Shown piece by piece: positions 26,126 through 35,800 of a DNA stretch of 64,000 nt. Location of the stretch: assembly GCA_035275265.1 (NCBI GenBank), contig DATENC010000004.1, forward strand, positions 124,001-188,000. The letters run 5' to 3'. Position numbers and translations under genes: made by a program. This DNA comes from JACQAP01 sp035275265. Its GTDB lineage: Bacteria > Pseudomonadota > Gammaproteobacteria > Burkholderiales > JACQAP01. Each line of letters opens with the position of its first letter. The stretch's first letter is position 1. A model generated the notes under the pieces. It searched no databases, was not told where the DNA came from, and saw only the letters and a program-made list of their open reading frames with translations.

Positions 26126-26446
26126 TCAGAGCCTGCGGCCGGTGTTCCGGACCTTCCTGATAAGTTCGGTCATGCGGTCGGCCACGATGCTTGCAAATGC
26201 ATCCGAGCCGAACGGGTCGACTTCCTCGAGGCAACGGAATGGAAAGCTGGCTTCCGTTACCCATACCGAACCATCCGCTGTGGAGATTGAAAGTGCGTGA
26301 GGCTCGGTGGAGTTCGACAATCCCTTTGATGCAATGTGAACGCGATACTTTTGCGGACGGAGGTTGTGTTTCATGAGAACGTCGTAGGCACGCTGGACCG
26401 CTGCTTCCACTTTCCTGCGGTACTCCTCCTGTGCGCTTGCTGTCAT
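26126..26446 (-). CDS. conserved hypothetical protein, small alpha/beta
   Basis: A 106-residue protein. An amphipathic N-terminal helix (SAQEEYRRKVEAAVQRAYDVLMKH) precedes two or three strands (KYRVHIASK, ALSISTADGSVWVTEA) and a C-terminal helix (FASIVADRMTELIRKVR). No family was recognised. The start at 26446 has GGGGAGG upstream; a longer frame begins at 26470. The 298 bp between it and the M23 gene holds no other gene. It looks expressed (SD, normal codon use) and may be a soluble regulator. Confidence 0.65.
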   Translation of the reverse strand: MTASAQEEYRRKVEAAVQRAYDVLMKHNLRPQKYRVHIASKGLSNSTEPHALSISTADGSVWVTEASFPFRCLEEVDPFGSDAFASIVADRMTELIRKVRNTGRRL

Positions 26447-26793
26447 GTCGTTTTCCTCCCCGTCGTTCACAGCTTGTTCCTCAATCTCTTTTTAGTACGG
26501 ATCGCACTCGCACGCAAGGGAAAAATGATTTTTTCTTGTCGCATTCCGGAGACGCCGTCGCTCGTTGGCGACAGATGTTTTGAGAGCAAGTGATCGTGAA
26601 AAGTGAAAACCAGAAGCGAGAGTCTGTGACCGTAAAGGAGGAAGTGCGCGGTGAGCACCGCGAAGATTCTTGCTCTTTTTCCACTCACCGCCGCGGCTCA
26701 CATTCACTGATCTCGTGGGCGGGCACAGAGCCTGCGCAAAGCTCGCGTCGTCTGCGGGCAGGACGCAAAGCGCCGGCCGCAGCCGCGCCACTG
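26447..26793. other. 347-bp gap without a gene
   Basis: The gap between two minus-strand genes carries an AT-rich stretch (26490-26550), a perfect 6-bp hairpin CGCGGT GAGC ACCGCG (26647-26662) and scattered AGTGAAA/GTGACC-like heptamers (about 26588-26640) that look like a decayed member of the repeat family. The promoter of the 106-residue gene should lie here. No coding capacity with a plausible start was accepted on either strand. Confidence 0.5.
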
Positions 26794-27162
26794 CTACTGT
26801 ACTTTCAGAGCGACCTCGTTGAGGGTGTTGCCCGCGGCGTCGGTGACCGTGACTGTCCAGTCGCCGGCCATGTGCAGCGTCTTGGTCGCCCAGGTGCGCC
26901 AGGGGCTGCCGCCTATACTCAGATCAACCGGAAATTCCAGGTCGCCAGTTCTCCAGACTACAGTCAGCGTTTCGCCCGTGCCGCCTTCGACCCGAAGCCA
27001 CAGGTACGCTTTTTCACCCACCGCGAACGTGGTGGTCTCGTCGGTGACCTGGCGATCCACGACATTTTTGCCGAGCTTGGCGTCGGTCACCAGGTTTTGC
27101 GCAAACGCCACTGCCGGAACGAAAATCGCGAGCATTGCAAATGCAGCGAGAAGTCTCTTCAT
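26794..27162 (-). CDS. small secreted DUF2914 domain protein
   Basis: A 122-residue protein: a signal peptide MKRLLAAFAMLAIFVPAVAFA followed by a lone DUF2914 domain (FAVGEKAYLWLRVEGGTGETLTVVWRTGDLEFPVDLSIGGSPWRTWATKTL, then AGDWTVTVTDAAGNTLNEVALKV). It is a periplasmic version of the domain that ends the membrane protein at 10089-11219. Function is unknown; the WRTW...K pattern and final DAAGN strand are family hallmarks. It lies downstream of the MFS gene on the same strand, with a hairpin in the gap, so it is likely to be transcribed separately. Confidence 0.82.
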   Translation of the reverse strand: MKRLLAAFAMLAIFVPAVAFAQNLVTDAKLGKNVVDRQVTDETTTFAVGEKAYLWLRVEGGTGETLTVVWRTGDLEFPVDLSIGGSPWRTWATKTLHMAGDWTVTVTDAAGNTLNEVALKVQ

Positions 27163-27192
27163 TGCATTTCTCCTGTGTCCAGTTGTGTGTCG

Positions 27193-27213
27193 CCGCCGGG
27201 CGACGCCCGGCGG
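27193..27213. terminator. perfect GC stem-loop after the MFS gene
   Basis: A 9-bp perfect stem (27193-27201 with 27205-27213) and a 3-nt loop, about 90 bp past the MFS stop and 30 bp upstream of the DUF2914 start on the minus strand. With no T-run it is a weak terminator or a 5' leader hairpin. Confidence 0.4.
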
Positions 27214-27300
27214 TCCAGAGGGAAAGTCGTCCCGTTCCCTTCATGACGACGGCAAATGATACTTCTATATTTGCATTTCCGCGCGAACGAATGGCCTTGC

Positions 27301-28464
27301 TCAGGCCTTTCGTGAATGTGACCTTACCCGGCCGGCGAACCACTGGCCGAGCACCAGCAGACCGACGCCGGCTGTCATGAATGACCACCGGTAGCCGACA
27401 GCGTTTATGAGCTGGCCCCATGCTGCCACACCGGATGCTTGACCCATGAACAAGCTGAATGCGAAAACCGCGATCGCGGTGCCGCGCGCCTGTGGTGCCA
27501 TCTCCGTGGCCCTGGTCTGCAGCGTGTTGTGAAACATGTAGAAGCCGAATCCGGAGGCTATGAAAACGGGTGCCGCGGCCTGCCAAACCGGAAGTAGCGG
27601 AAGCGCCAGAAAGCAAAGGAATAGGATCACACCCCCGGTCAGAACGAATCCTTTCTCTCCCAACCGCGCCAGCAGCCTGCGCACCAGCAGGCTGTAGATT
27701 ACGCCGCCGAAACCAAAGCCAGCCAGCAGTGCCCCGATGATCAGATAGGACAGATCGAAACGTTCCTTGAGATATGCACCGCCATAGGCGAACGCGCCGT
27801 AGAACAACCCGCCTTCCAGGAACACCGTCAGCATTACAGTGCGCACCCAGCGATCGCGCAACACGTCGGAGTAGGCGCGCAACACGCCGGTTTGCGTACG
27901 CTTTGGAGCCGGAAGCCGGCGCGACTTGCGATCCTCCGCGAACAGCACCATGCCCACACCGAGAAACACCGTCGCAAGCACATAGAAGACTTCACGCCAG
28001 CTTACGAACTCCGCCAGTGCACCGCCCAATGCGGGACCGAGGATCTGCCCTAGAAGGATGAATCCGAGAAAACGGCCGAGCGTGGCTTGGCGTTTTTCGT
28101 AGGGTGTGTTGTCGCCAATCCAGGCGAGCGATAGCGGCACGATGGCCGCGGCGCCGATTCCGGTTGCGAAACGCAGCCAGGTGAGCGCATGAAGGGACGG
28201 CGCGAAGGCGCAACCGAGCGATGCCGCTGCGGCGATCAACACCGCACCGCCGACCGTCCTCAGCTTGCCGACACGATCGCCTAGCGGGCCATGGACGATC
28301 TGAAACAATCCGTAGGCGAGCGTGAACGCGGTCACGACGACCGAGGCGGTCGTCACCGGAACTGCGAAGTCGTCGGCGACAGTCGGCAGAAGCGCGTCGA
28401 ACAGCCGCAGGTTGGCGCCGGAGACGAACGCGGCGGCGGCAAGCGCGAAAAAGGCGGAATTCAT
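27301..28464 (-). CDS. MFS transporter, drug/proton antiporter-like
   Basis: A 387-residue protein with about twelve transmembrane helices. The loop 2-3 motif GPLGDRVGKLRTVGGA is the MFS signature, and a second cytoplasmic loop motif (RRLLARLGEKG) lies mid-protein. Its shape is that of the aromatic/drug efflux branch (12-TM, AraJ/YdhP-like). It should sit in the inner membrane and export small molecules; the substrate is unknown. The gene stands alone on the minus strand and no strong SD is visible. Confidence 0.9.
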   Translation of the reverse strand: MNSAFFALAAAAFVSGANLRLFDALLPTVADDFAVPVTTASVVVTAFTLAYGLFQIVHGPLGDRVGKLRTVGGAVLIAAAASLGCAFAPSLHALTWLRFATGIGAAAIVPLSLAWIGDNTPYEKRQATLGRFLGFILLGQILGPALGGALAEFVSWREVFYVLATVFLGVGMVLFAEDRKSRRLPAPKRTQTGVLRAYSDVLRDRWVRTVMLTVFLEGGLFYGAFAYGGAYLKERFDLSYLIIGALLAGFGFGGVIYSLLVRRLLARLGEKGFVLTGGVILFLCFLALPLLPVWQAAAPVFIASGFGFYMFHNTLQTRATEMAPQARGTAIAVFAFSLFMGQASGVAAWGQLINAVGYRWSFMTAGVGLLVLGQWFAGRVRSHSRKA

Positions 28465-28606
28465 GGCAGGAGGAAGACTGCGATTCTGCCCCGGAATGGG
28501 ATTGGAATCGAGTTGTTTCCTCGCGGCCAGTCAGAGCGACGCGGCAGATTGCGTTCCGGGAAGGCCCCCGCGTTGCCACGTTGCCCGCCGCATATCGTGC
28601 GAGCGC

Positions 28607-28632
28607 AAAAAAAGAGGGCCGTGAAGGCCCTC
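28607..28632 (-). terminator. rho-independent terminator
   Basis: A 7-bp GC stem GAGGGCC / GGCCCTC (28614-28620 with 28626-28632) with a 5-nt loop. Read on the minus strand it is followed by a run of seven Ts. It lies 46 bp past the stop of the 51-residue gene and so ends that transcript. Confidence 0.85.
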
Positions 28633-28677
28633 GAATACCTGCAAGGAGATAGGGGATGAAGAGCGCGTAGTCAGCGG

Positions 28678-28833
28678 TTACAAGTGACCACGGTCGCTCC
28701 AGCTACGCGCATACAGGCTGCGCAGGTCATTGGCTGCGACATGCCATTCGCGACGCGCCGCAGCCAGCGCAGATTCGCTTTGCGGGCGGATCGCTTCGAG
28801 TGCCTTTCCAAGAATGCCTAATATGTCTTTCAT
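28678..28833 (-). CDS. 51-residue protein, unrecognised
   Basis: A small protein with a short amphipathic first helix (MKDILGILGKALEAI) and a second charged helix (ESALAAARREWHVAANDLRSLYA). GGAGGTCGATC stands directly before the ATG and a good terminator follows, so it has the layout of a real monocistronic gene. It has no cysteine and no transmembrane segment. It could be a small helical regulator or adaptor; no family is recognised. Confidence 0.6.
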   Translation of the reverse strand: MKDILGILGKALEAIRPQSESALAAARREWHVAANDLRSLYARSWSDRGHL

Positions 28834-29040
28834 GATCGACCTCCAGATCGTTAAACACCGGCGCAGAGGCACCGGTTGCATGTTCAATCTAAGGGTGGGT
28901 TCGCCGCGAGAGAAGTCCGTGCGCGGGCATAGCATCTATGCCCAGCGCGCATCATTGCCTGCGGGGTAGAATGCTCTCCGGATTTCGGGGTCATGCAATG
29001 GCAACTGCGCCTATTAACCTTCAGAACCAAGGAGGACAGC

Positions 29041-29808
29041 ATGAACACAAAACAAACGTCGGGTGCTTCCGCGAAACCGATTGGCAAGTGGCTGGTGATC
29101 ATCGGGCTGACACTGGCCTTGGCATGCGCGGCTGGAGCGGTGCTATCCGGATTTGGCTACCGGATGGATCTGTGGCATTTCCGCACCGGTTTCATGATTC
29201 TGCGCTGGGCTTTCTTTGGCGCGTTAGCGGCCGTATTGCTGTCGATCATCGGACTGGTTTTCGCGAACGGCAAACCGCGACAAGTGTTGTTCATGGGGTT
29301 GATCGGCCTCGTGGTTGGCGCAGTGACGGCGTACATCCCGTGGACCTGGAAGAAGACGGTGGACGCGCATCCCTACATTCACGACATCACCACTGACGTC
29401 CAGAATCCGCCGAAATTTGTCGCGGTCATAGCGCTGCGCAAGGAAGGCGATCACACCGTGGAATACGATGGACCGGAGGTGGCCGAGCAGCAGCGTCAGG
29501 GTTATCCCGACATCATTACGCTGATCATTCCAACGGACAAAGGCAAAGTGTTCGCGGCCGCCGAGGCGGCGCTGCGCGACATGAAGCTGAAGGTGGTCGA
29601 CGTGAACGCCGCTGAAGGGCGCATCGAGGCCACCCAGACCAGCATGCTCTACGGCTTTACGGACGATGTCGTGGTACGCATTGTCGCGGACGGCGCCGGT
29701 ACCAAGGTAGACGTGCGGTCCAAATCGCGGGTCGGGCGCAGCGACGTGGGCCAAAATGCCAAGCGCATCAGGGCTTTCTTGCGGCAGCTGCAGGAAAACC
29801 TGGGATAA
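29041..29808 (+). CDS. DUF1499 domain membrane protein
   Basis: A 255-residue protein. Three or so transmembrane helices lie in residues 18-105 (WLVIIGLTLALACAAGAVL, WAFFGALAAVLLSIIGLVF, VLFMGLIGLVVGAVTAYI). A periplasmic DUF1499 domain follows: FVAVIALRKEGDHTVEYDGPE, then YGFTDDVVVRIVADGAGTKVDVRSKSRVGRSDVGQNAKRIRAFL, the family signature. Function is unknown. The ATG at 29041 follows AAGGAGG. It is followed by a lipoprotein gene on the same strand after 138 bp. Confidence 0.88.
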   Translation: MNTKQTSGASAKPIGKWLVIIGLTLALACAAGAVLSGFGYRMDLWHFRTGFMILRWAFFGALAAVLLSIIGLVFANGKPRQVLFMGLIGLVVGAVTAYIPWTWKKTVDAHPYIHDITTDVQNPPKFVAVIALRKEGDHTVEYDGPEVAEQQRQGYPDIITLIIPTDKGKVFAAAEAALRDMKLKVVDVNAAEGRIEATQTSMLYGFTDDVVVRIVADGAGTKVDVRSKSRVGRSDVGQNAKRIRAFLRQLQENLG

Positions 29809-29946
29809 GTGGGTTCTGACCCATGCCGGGCAGGCCGCCGTAGTCCTGCGAACCTGCGCTATGCCTGCTCAAGGATTCGGTGCACACTAGGCAGCAAATG
29901 CACGCCGTAGAGCGTGTCCGGGCGATCTCAAAAGGGGGGACTGCTC

Positions 29947-30708
29947 ATGTCGCCGTCACAAATTCTGGGATCGCTTGCCGCTGTCGCCGTTCTGGCCGGG
30001 TGTGCCGCAACTCCCAATGCCTCCGTGCACGAGTCCATCGCCGGCAAGACCGAGCAGCGCATGCCACGCAAAATGCTGCTGCTGCCTGCCGATATCCGGG
30101 TGCACGAAATTTCCGCGGGCGGGGTCGTCGAAAAAGTGGACGACTGGACAATCAGCGCCAGCAACCACGCGATGAAATCCGTCCGCGAGATTGCTGGGTC
30201 AAAGAGCTTGTTCGAGCCCAAGGAAGTCCCGGCGCTGGCGGAAGCCGAGAAACATGTACTTGAACAACATCTGGCACTTTACGAACTGGTGGCCGCGAGC
30301 GCCGACTTGTCGAAGTCGGGACCGTTCGCGCCGTGGCGGGAGCGGGCCAAGACCTTCGACTACACGCTCGGTCCCGGCCTCAGGGAACTGGCGGAGCGCA
30401 GCGACCTCGACGCCGCTGTCGTCGTAATCGGTTCCGACTACATCTCCAGCGGCGGACGTAAGGCGACCATGGCGCTCGGTATCCTTGCGGCAGCCCTGAC
30501 CGGAGTGGCAGTGATACCTGTGGGCGGCACTGCGTACGTTTCGGTCGGCGTTGTGGACTTGAGATCGGGCAATTTACTGTGGTTTGCGACTAACCGCGGC
30601 CAGACCGACGACTTGCGCCAGGAACAGCAGGTGCGTGCTGTACTCGACAAGCTGTTCACCGACTACCCGGGCGCGACCCCGGCGAAGGCCGCCAATGCCG
30701 GTAAATAG
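29947..30708 (+). CDS. putative lipoprotein, unrecognised family
   Basis: A 253-residue protein. The start at 29947 follows GGGGGG and gives a lipoprotein signal with lipobox VLAGC (C19). The middle is mostly helical and soluble (KSLFEPKEVPALAEAEKHVLEQHLALYELVAASADL). A hydrophobic segment near 180-205 (ATMALGILAAALTGVAVIPVGGTAYVSVGVVDL) precedes a strand typical of lipoproteins that sense or assemble envelope parts (LWFATNRGQTDDLRQEQQVRAVL). It overlaps the M48 peptidase start by 14 bp, and a second lipoprotein follows: a three-gene envelope operon. Confidence 0.75.
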   Translation: MSPSQILGSLAAVAVLAGCAATPNASVHESIAGKTEQRMPRKMLLLPADIRVHEISAGGVVEKVDDWTISASNHAMKSVREIAGSKSLFEPKEVPALAEAEKHVLEQHLALYELVAASADLSKSGPFAPWRERAKTFDYTLGPGLRELAERSDLDAAVVVIGSDYISSGGRKATMALGILAAALTGVAVIPVGGTAYVSVGVVDLRSGNLLWFATNRGQTDDLRQEQQVRAVLDKLFTDYPGATPAKAANAGK

Positions 30709-31861
30709 ACAGCACGCTTGGGGAGCAGTCGTGCTGATGGTCACCACCGCAGCGGCGATTGCGGCCGCGCCAGCGCTCAGACCTTTTTCCAGCAGCGATT
30801 CGGCGAAACCGGAGTCCGGCGAGGAACAAAGGGTGTGGGGCCAAGCGATTGAATTCGCCGAGGAGATCCGCAAGAGCGCGATCGTCTATCGCGACGAACC
30901 GGTCACCGCTTACGTCCAGTCGGTGATGAGTCGTCTTTTTCCGGAGTTCAACGGACGGATCAGGGTGCAGGTGGTGCAGGCGCCGCAACTCAACGCCTTT
31001 GCTCTCCCCGATGGAGACATCTACGTCAATCTCGGTCTTCTGGCGCGCTTTCAGAACGAGGCGCAACTGGCGACGGTGCTCGCCCATGAAGGCACGCATT
31101 TCACACATCGTCACGGATTCCGAAACCAGCAGAATCTCAAGAGCAGTGCTGCCTTTGCATCGGTGACGGCGATGTTGGGAGTGCCAATCCTTCCGCAGTT
31201 AGTCGCGGCCTCCTCCATTTTTGGTTTCTCGCGCGAAATGGAATCCGAAGCCGACAGCGTCGGCTACGAACGACTGGCGCGCGCCGGTTACGACGTTCGC
31301 GAGGCACCACAGGTGTTCGAACACCTCGCGCGCGAGGTCAAGGCCGAAGGCATCGACGAACCGTACTTTTTCGCGAGCCATCCCAAGCTCAAGGAGCGGA
31401 TAGATAACATGACAAAGTTATCGGCTAAGGCGGCAGCCGGCGGAGCCGGCAGCTCGCGGGCCGATTACGCCAAGTTGATGACCAAGGTGCGGATCGACAA
31501 CCTGGAAAGCGAACTGTCGATGGGTAGGGCAAAATCGGCGTTGCTGATGCTGGAGGAACCGGAGCATATGGCGGGGTTGCCGCCCTATGCCGCGTATTAC
31601 CGCGGCGAAGCCTACCGCCTCCGAGGGCAAGACGGCGATGTGCTGCGTGCAGAGCAAGCCTATCTCGAGGCCGTTTCGGCTTCTCCCGAATTCGCGCCGA
31701 GCTATCGCGCGCTAGGCGTCCACTATCTCAAGGCGAACCAATACACCGAGGCGGCCAAGCACCTGTCGCGCTACCTCGAACTGGCGCCCGCCGCAAAGGA
31801 CCGCACTTACGTGCAGAATTATCTGAAAGTGGCGCAGAAAAAGATGGGAGGGCAACCGTGA
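30695..31861 (+). CDS. M48 family metallopeptidase with C-terminal TPR region (BepA/YfgC-like)
   Basis: A 388-residue exported peptidase. A hydrophobic signal lies at residues 10-27. The zinc site is HEGTH (131-135), with the third ligand in EMESEADSVGYE. A C-terminal helical repeat region follows (about 250-388: GEAYRLRGQDGDVLRAEQAYLEAV, RALGVHYLKANQYTEAAKHLSRYLEL). This matches BepA-like outer-membrane quality-control peptidases. The ATG at 30695 overlaps the upstream lipoprotein stop; the longer frame from 30584 is a shadow. The following lipoprotein begins at its stop. Confidence 0.92.
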   Translation: MPVNRQHAWGAVVLMVTTAAAIAAAPALRPFSSSDSAKPESGEEQRVWGQAIEFAEEIRKSAIVYRDEPVTAYVQSVMSRLFPEFNGRIRVQVVQAPQLNAFALPDGDIYVNLGLLARFQNEAQLATVLAHEGTHFTHRHGFRNQQNLKSSAAFASVTAMLGVPILPQLVAASSIFGFSREMESEADSVGYERLARAGYDVREAPQVFEHLAREVKAEGIDEPYFFASHPKLKERIDNMTKLSAKAAAGGAGSSRADYAKLMTKVRIDNLESELSMGRAKSALLMLEEPEHMAGLPPYAAYYRGEAYRLRGQDGDVLRAEQAYLEAVSASPEFAPSYRALGVHYLKANQYTEAAKHLSRYLELAPAAKDRTYVQNYLKVAQKKMGGQP

Positions 31862-32433
31862 AAAAACTGTTCCTGGCGCTGCTGTTCGCGGGGGCGGCGG
31901 GCTGCGTGCCGCCGCCGGCACGGGTGGACGTGCCGCTTACCGAAGCTCTCGACAAGGCGTATACCGTGGATCTGCCGGTGGGCTGGATTCGCCACTTTGC
32001 CCAGGACAAGACGCTGCTCGCGAGCCGCGACGGGTTCACGCTGCAGACCATCGGCATTACCCATCTTCCGGCAGAGCAGGCTTTTCCGAAGACCAAGAAA
32101 TCCGTGACCGAGGGCGTGCTGCCGTCGGAGCTGGCCGAATTGCAGATCGCGGAAATGAAGGCCGAAACACAGCAGATGGCGGCGCTTGTCGTGATCGAAA
32201 ACGAGCCGGCCGTGCTCGATGGCCGCGATGGTTTCCGCGTGCGCGTCAGCTACCACACTGCACGCGGCCTGGAAGTCCATCGAGTGACCTACGGCGTGCC
32301 CGACAAGTCAGGTTACTACCGGATCGAGTATGTGGCGCCCAAACTATATTACTTCGACGCGACGTTTGCGGATTTCGAAAAAGTGGTGTCGTCGATGCGT
32401 ATTGCCGGCGGCGGCAAGGTCGCGGCGAAGTAA
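31858..32433 (+). CDS. putative lipoprotein, third gene of the envelope operon
   Basis: A 191-residue protein. The GTG start overlaps the M48 stop (GTGA) and is followed by a short lipoprotein signal with lipobox AAGC (C16). The rest is an alpha/beta domain: YTVDLPVGWIRHFAQDKTLLASRDGFTLQTIGITHLP, then VIENEPAVLDGRDGFRVRVSYHT and YRIEYVAPKLYYFDATFADFEKVVSSM. The layout resembles stress-response or type VI-associated lipoproteins with a PsbP-like fold, but no firm family can be given. It ends four bases before the convergent DUF4870 gene. Confidence 0.75.
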   Translation: MKKLFLALLFAGAAGCVPPPARVDVPLTEALDKAYTVDLPVGWIRHFAQDKTLLASRDGFTLQTIGITHLPAEQAFPKTKKSVTEGVLPSELAELQIAEMKAETQQMAALVVIENEPAVLDGRDGFRVRVSYHTARGLEVHRVTYGVPDKSGYYRIEYVAPKLYYFDATFADFEKVVSSMRIAGGGKVAAK

Positions 32434-32437
32434 GACG

Positions 32438-32860
32438 TCAGAACGGCATCGGCTTGCGGTCCTGCAGGGTCAGCCAGCCGCGCGCAACGCGGTATATCAC
32501 CCAGATTCCCGCGCCGACGAAGGCGATCCACGCGAGCGGTATGCCGATTATGGTGATGACAAGCACGAGCCCGATCAGTATCCACAGAAGCGCGAACCAG
32601 AAAGTGCGGATCTGCCAGCGAAAGTGGGATTCCAGAAAGGTCCCGCGGGTCCTGACCTGGTTCACGTAGTTGACGATGACCGCGATGATCGACGGGAAGC
32701 CGAAAACGAAGGCGCCGACGACGGTTATCGCACTGGTCAGGCCGATCAGGATGCTCAGCGAGTGCAACCCGTAGATAATGTGGGTGGTGGTAACGAGCGA
32801 CGGATCCGCGGCTTTTGCGGAAATTCCGGCGTCGCCCGCAACTACTTCGGTCTCTGCCAT
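32438..32860 (-). CDS. DUF4870 family membrane protein
   Basis: A 140-residue protein with three hydrophobic segments (IIYGLHSLSILIGLTSAITVVGAFVFG; FWFALLWILIGLVLVITIIGIPLAWIAFVGAGIWVIYRVARG) and the DUF4870-type link region NYVNQVRTRGTFLESHFRWQIRTF. The start at 32860 has GAGGAG upstream. It lies four bases after the RND pump gene and closes the seven-gene efflux operon. Function is unknown; its place suggests an accessory of the pump or simply shared transcription. Confidence 0.85.
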   Translation of the reverse strand: MAETEVVAGDAGISAKAADPSLVTTTHIIYGLHSLSILIGLTSAITVVGAFVFGFPSIIAVIVNYVNQVRTRGTFLESHFRWQIRTFWFALLWILIGLVLVITIIGIPLAWIAFVGAGIWVIYRVARGWLTLQDRKPMPF

Positions 32861-32864
32861 CGCA

Positions 32865-35800
32865 TCACGCTCCTCTGTGTGCTGTATCCAGCCTGCGCAT
32901 ACGCCGGTTCGCGTTCCAGACGCGCGCATTCTCGAGATAGAGGTAGACCACCGGCGTGATGTAGAGAGTCAGGATCTGGGAAACCATCAAGCCGCCGACC
33001 ACGGCGAGCCCTAGCGGCTGGCGCGCCTCGGCGCCCGCCCCGATGGCGAGCGCAATCGGCAACGTTCCCATCAACGCTGCCATGGTGGTCATCATGATCG
33101 GCCGGAAGCGGATCAGGCAGGCGTCGAAGATGGCCTGCGCCGGCGGCTTGCCCTCGCTGCGCTGCGCTTCGATGGCGAAGTCGATCATCATGATCGCGTT
33201 CTTCTTGACGATGCCGATGAGCATGATGAGCCCGACGAATCCGTACATGTCGAGATCCATCTTGAACAGCAGCAGCGTCAGCAACGCACCGAACCCCGCC
33301 GTGGGCAATCCTGAAAGAATGGTGACGGGGTGGACGTAGCTTTCGTAGAGGATGCCGAGGATCAGGTAGATCACGAACACCGACATCAGGAGCAGCAGCC
33401 CCATTCCGGTCAGCGACGACTGGAACGCCTGCGCCGCACCCTGGAAGCTGCCGACCACAGTTGGTGGAATTCGCAGTTCCGTGACCACGGCATTGACCTG
33501 CGCAATCGCCTGGGACAGCGAGACCCCGGGCTTCAGGTTGAACGAAATGGTTACAGCAGGAAGCTGGCCTTGGTGGCTGATGGTGAGCGGACTGACACCC
33601 CCGACGATCTTGGCCACCGCGTCCAGCGGGACCAGTGCGCCGGAACTGGAGCGTACGTACAGCAGCGACAATGCCTCGGGACTGGCCTGGTACTGCGGCG
33701 CCAGTTCGAGGATCACCCAGTAATCGTTGCTCGGCGTAAAGATGGTGGAAACCTGGCGCGATCCATAGGCGCTATAGAGCGCGTCCTCGATCTGTTCGGC
33801 GGTGACGCCGAGCGTGGACGCCTTGTCGCGATCGATTTCGACCTTGACAGTCGGATTGGTGACCTGCAGGTCGCTGTTGACGTCCTGGAAATCCGGCATC
33901 GAGCGCAACTTGTCTTCAAGAACGGGCGCCCAGTGATACAACTCCGCCGTGTCGACATCCTGAAGCGTGTACTGGAATTCGCTCTTGGTGAGCCTGCCGC
34001 CAATACGGATCAGCGGCAAATTCTGCAGGTACACCTTCATGCCAGGAATGGCGGTCAGCTTCGGCCGCAGCTCCTGGATGATCTCGTCGGCCGGAAGGCG
34101 TTCGTCGTACGGCTTCAGGCGCACGAAAACGCGGCCGAGATTGAGCGTCTGACTGGACCCGGAAGACGACGGTCCCATGAAAGCCATGACCGCGTCGACG
34201 TTCGGGTCGGCGCGCATGATGTTGGCGGCCTGGCGATGCTTTTCTGCCATCGACTCGAAGGAAATATCCTGCGCCCCCTCGGTGAACGCCAGCAGTTGTC
34301 CGGTGTCCGCACTCGGCAGGAACCCCTTGGGAATGGTGACGAACAGGTACGCCGTGACTGCGAACACCGCCACAAAGATCACCATCACCAGGCCATGCCG
34401 GGCCATCGCCCAACGCAAAGTGACTTCGTAGAAATCGCGCATGGCATCGAACGCACGCTCGCTCCATCGGTACATGCGGCCGTGGGTTTCTTTTTTTGCC
34501 GGACGCAGCCAGCGGCTGCACAGCATCGGCGTGAGCGACAGCGAGACGAAACCGGACACTAGTACCGCCGCCATGATGGTCACCGCGAACTCGTGCAGCA
34601 GCCTGCCGAGCACTCCACCCATGAACAGCACGGGAATGAATACCGCGGCCAGTGACAGCGTCATGGAAACGATGGTGAAGCCGACTTCGCGTGCTCCGTC
34701 GAGCGTTGCCTGCATCGGCGACTTGCCCATTTCCAGGTGGCGGTTGATGTTCTCAAGCATGACGATAGCGTCGTCCACCACGAAGCCCACGCACAAAGTC
34801 AGCGCCATCAGGGAAAGGTTGTCCAGGCTGAACCCCATCAGGTACATCACCGAGAAGGTGCCGACGATCGACATCGGCAGCGAAAGGCTTGGGATCAGCG
34901 TGGCGGAAAGATTGCGAAGAAACAGGAAGATCACCAGCACCACCAGTGCGAGCGCCAGCAACAGCGTGAACTGCACGTCGTGCACCGACTCGCGGATGGA
35001 CTCGGAGCGGTCGTACAGGACCTCGATAGTTATGCCGGGCGGCACCTGCGCCCGGAAAGTGGGCAGCAGCTTCTTGATCGCGTCCACTACTTCGATGGTA
35101 TTGGTGCCGGGCTGACGCTGGATCGACAGCAGGATGCTGCGCTGGTCGTTGTACCAGGCCGCGAGCTTGTCATTCTCCACGCCATCGACCACCCGCCCGA
35201 GTTCACCCAAACGCACCGGTGCGCCGTTGCGGTAGGCAACCACGATCGGGCGGAATGAAGCGGCGTTGGCCAACTGGCCGTTGGTTTCCACGGTGTACGC
35301 GCGGTGCTGGCCGAACAACGTACCGGTGGGAAGGTTGGAGTTCTGGTGGCCAATCGATGCCGCGACCTCGTCGATGCCGATGCCGCGCGATGCCAATGCC
35401 TTGGGGTCAAGCTGCACACGTACCGCGTACTTCTGCGATCCGACCACCTGCACCTGCGCCACGCCAGTGGTAGTGGAAATGCGCTGGGCCAGCAGCGTCT
35501 GCGCGTATTCATCGACCGTAGAAAGCGGCAGCGTCGAAGAGGTGAGCGCGAGATAGAAGATCGGCGAGTCCGCGGGATTGACCTTGCGGAACGAAGGTGG
35601 CGCGCTCATCTCGGTCGGCAATTGATTCAGCGCGCGGGAAATCGCTGCCTGCACATCCTGCGCGGCGGCGTCGATGTCGCGGTCCAGTGCGAATTGCAGC
35701 GTAATGCGCGAGTTGCCCTGGGCACTCAGTGAATCCATCGAGTCCAGTCCGGCGATGGTGGAGAACTGCTTCTCCAGCGGCGTGGCGACCGACGACGCCA

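Noticed and set aside
33330..34562. 410-residue plus-strand frame opposite the RND pump
   Set aside because: Arg/His/Asp-rich antisense shadow of a well-conserved pump.
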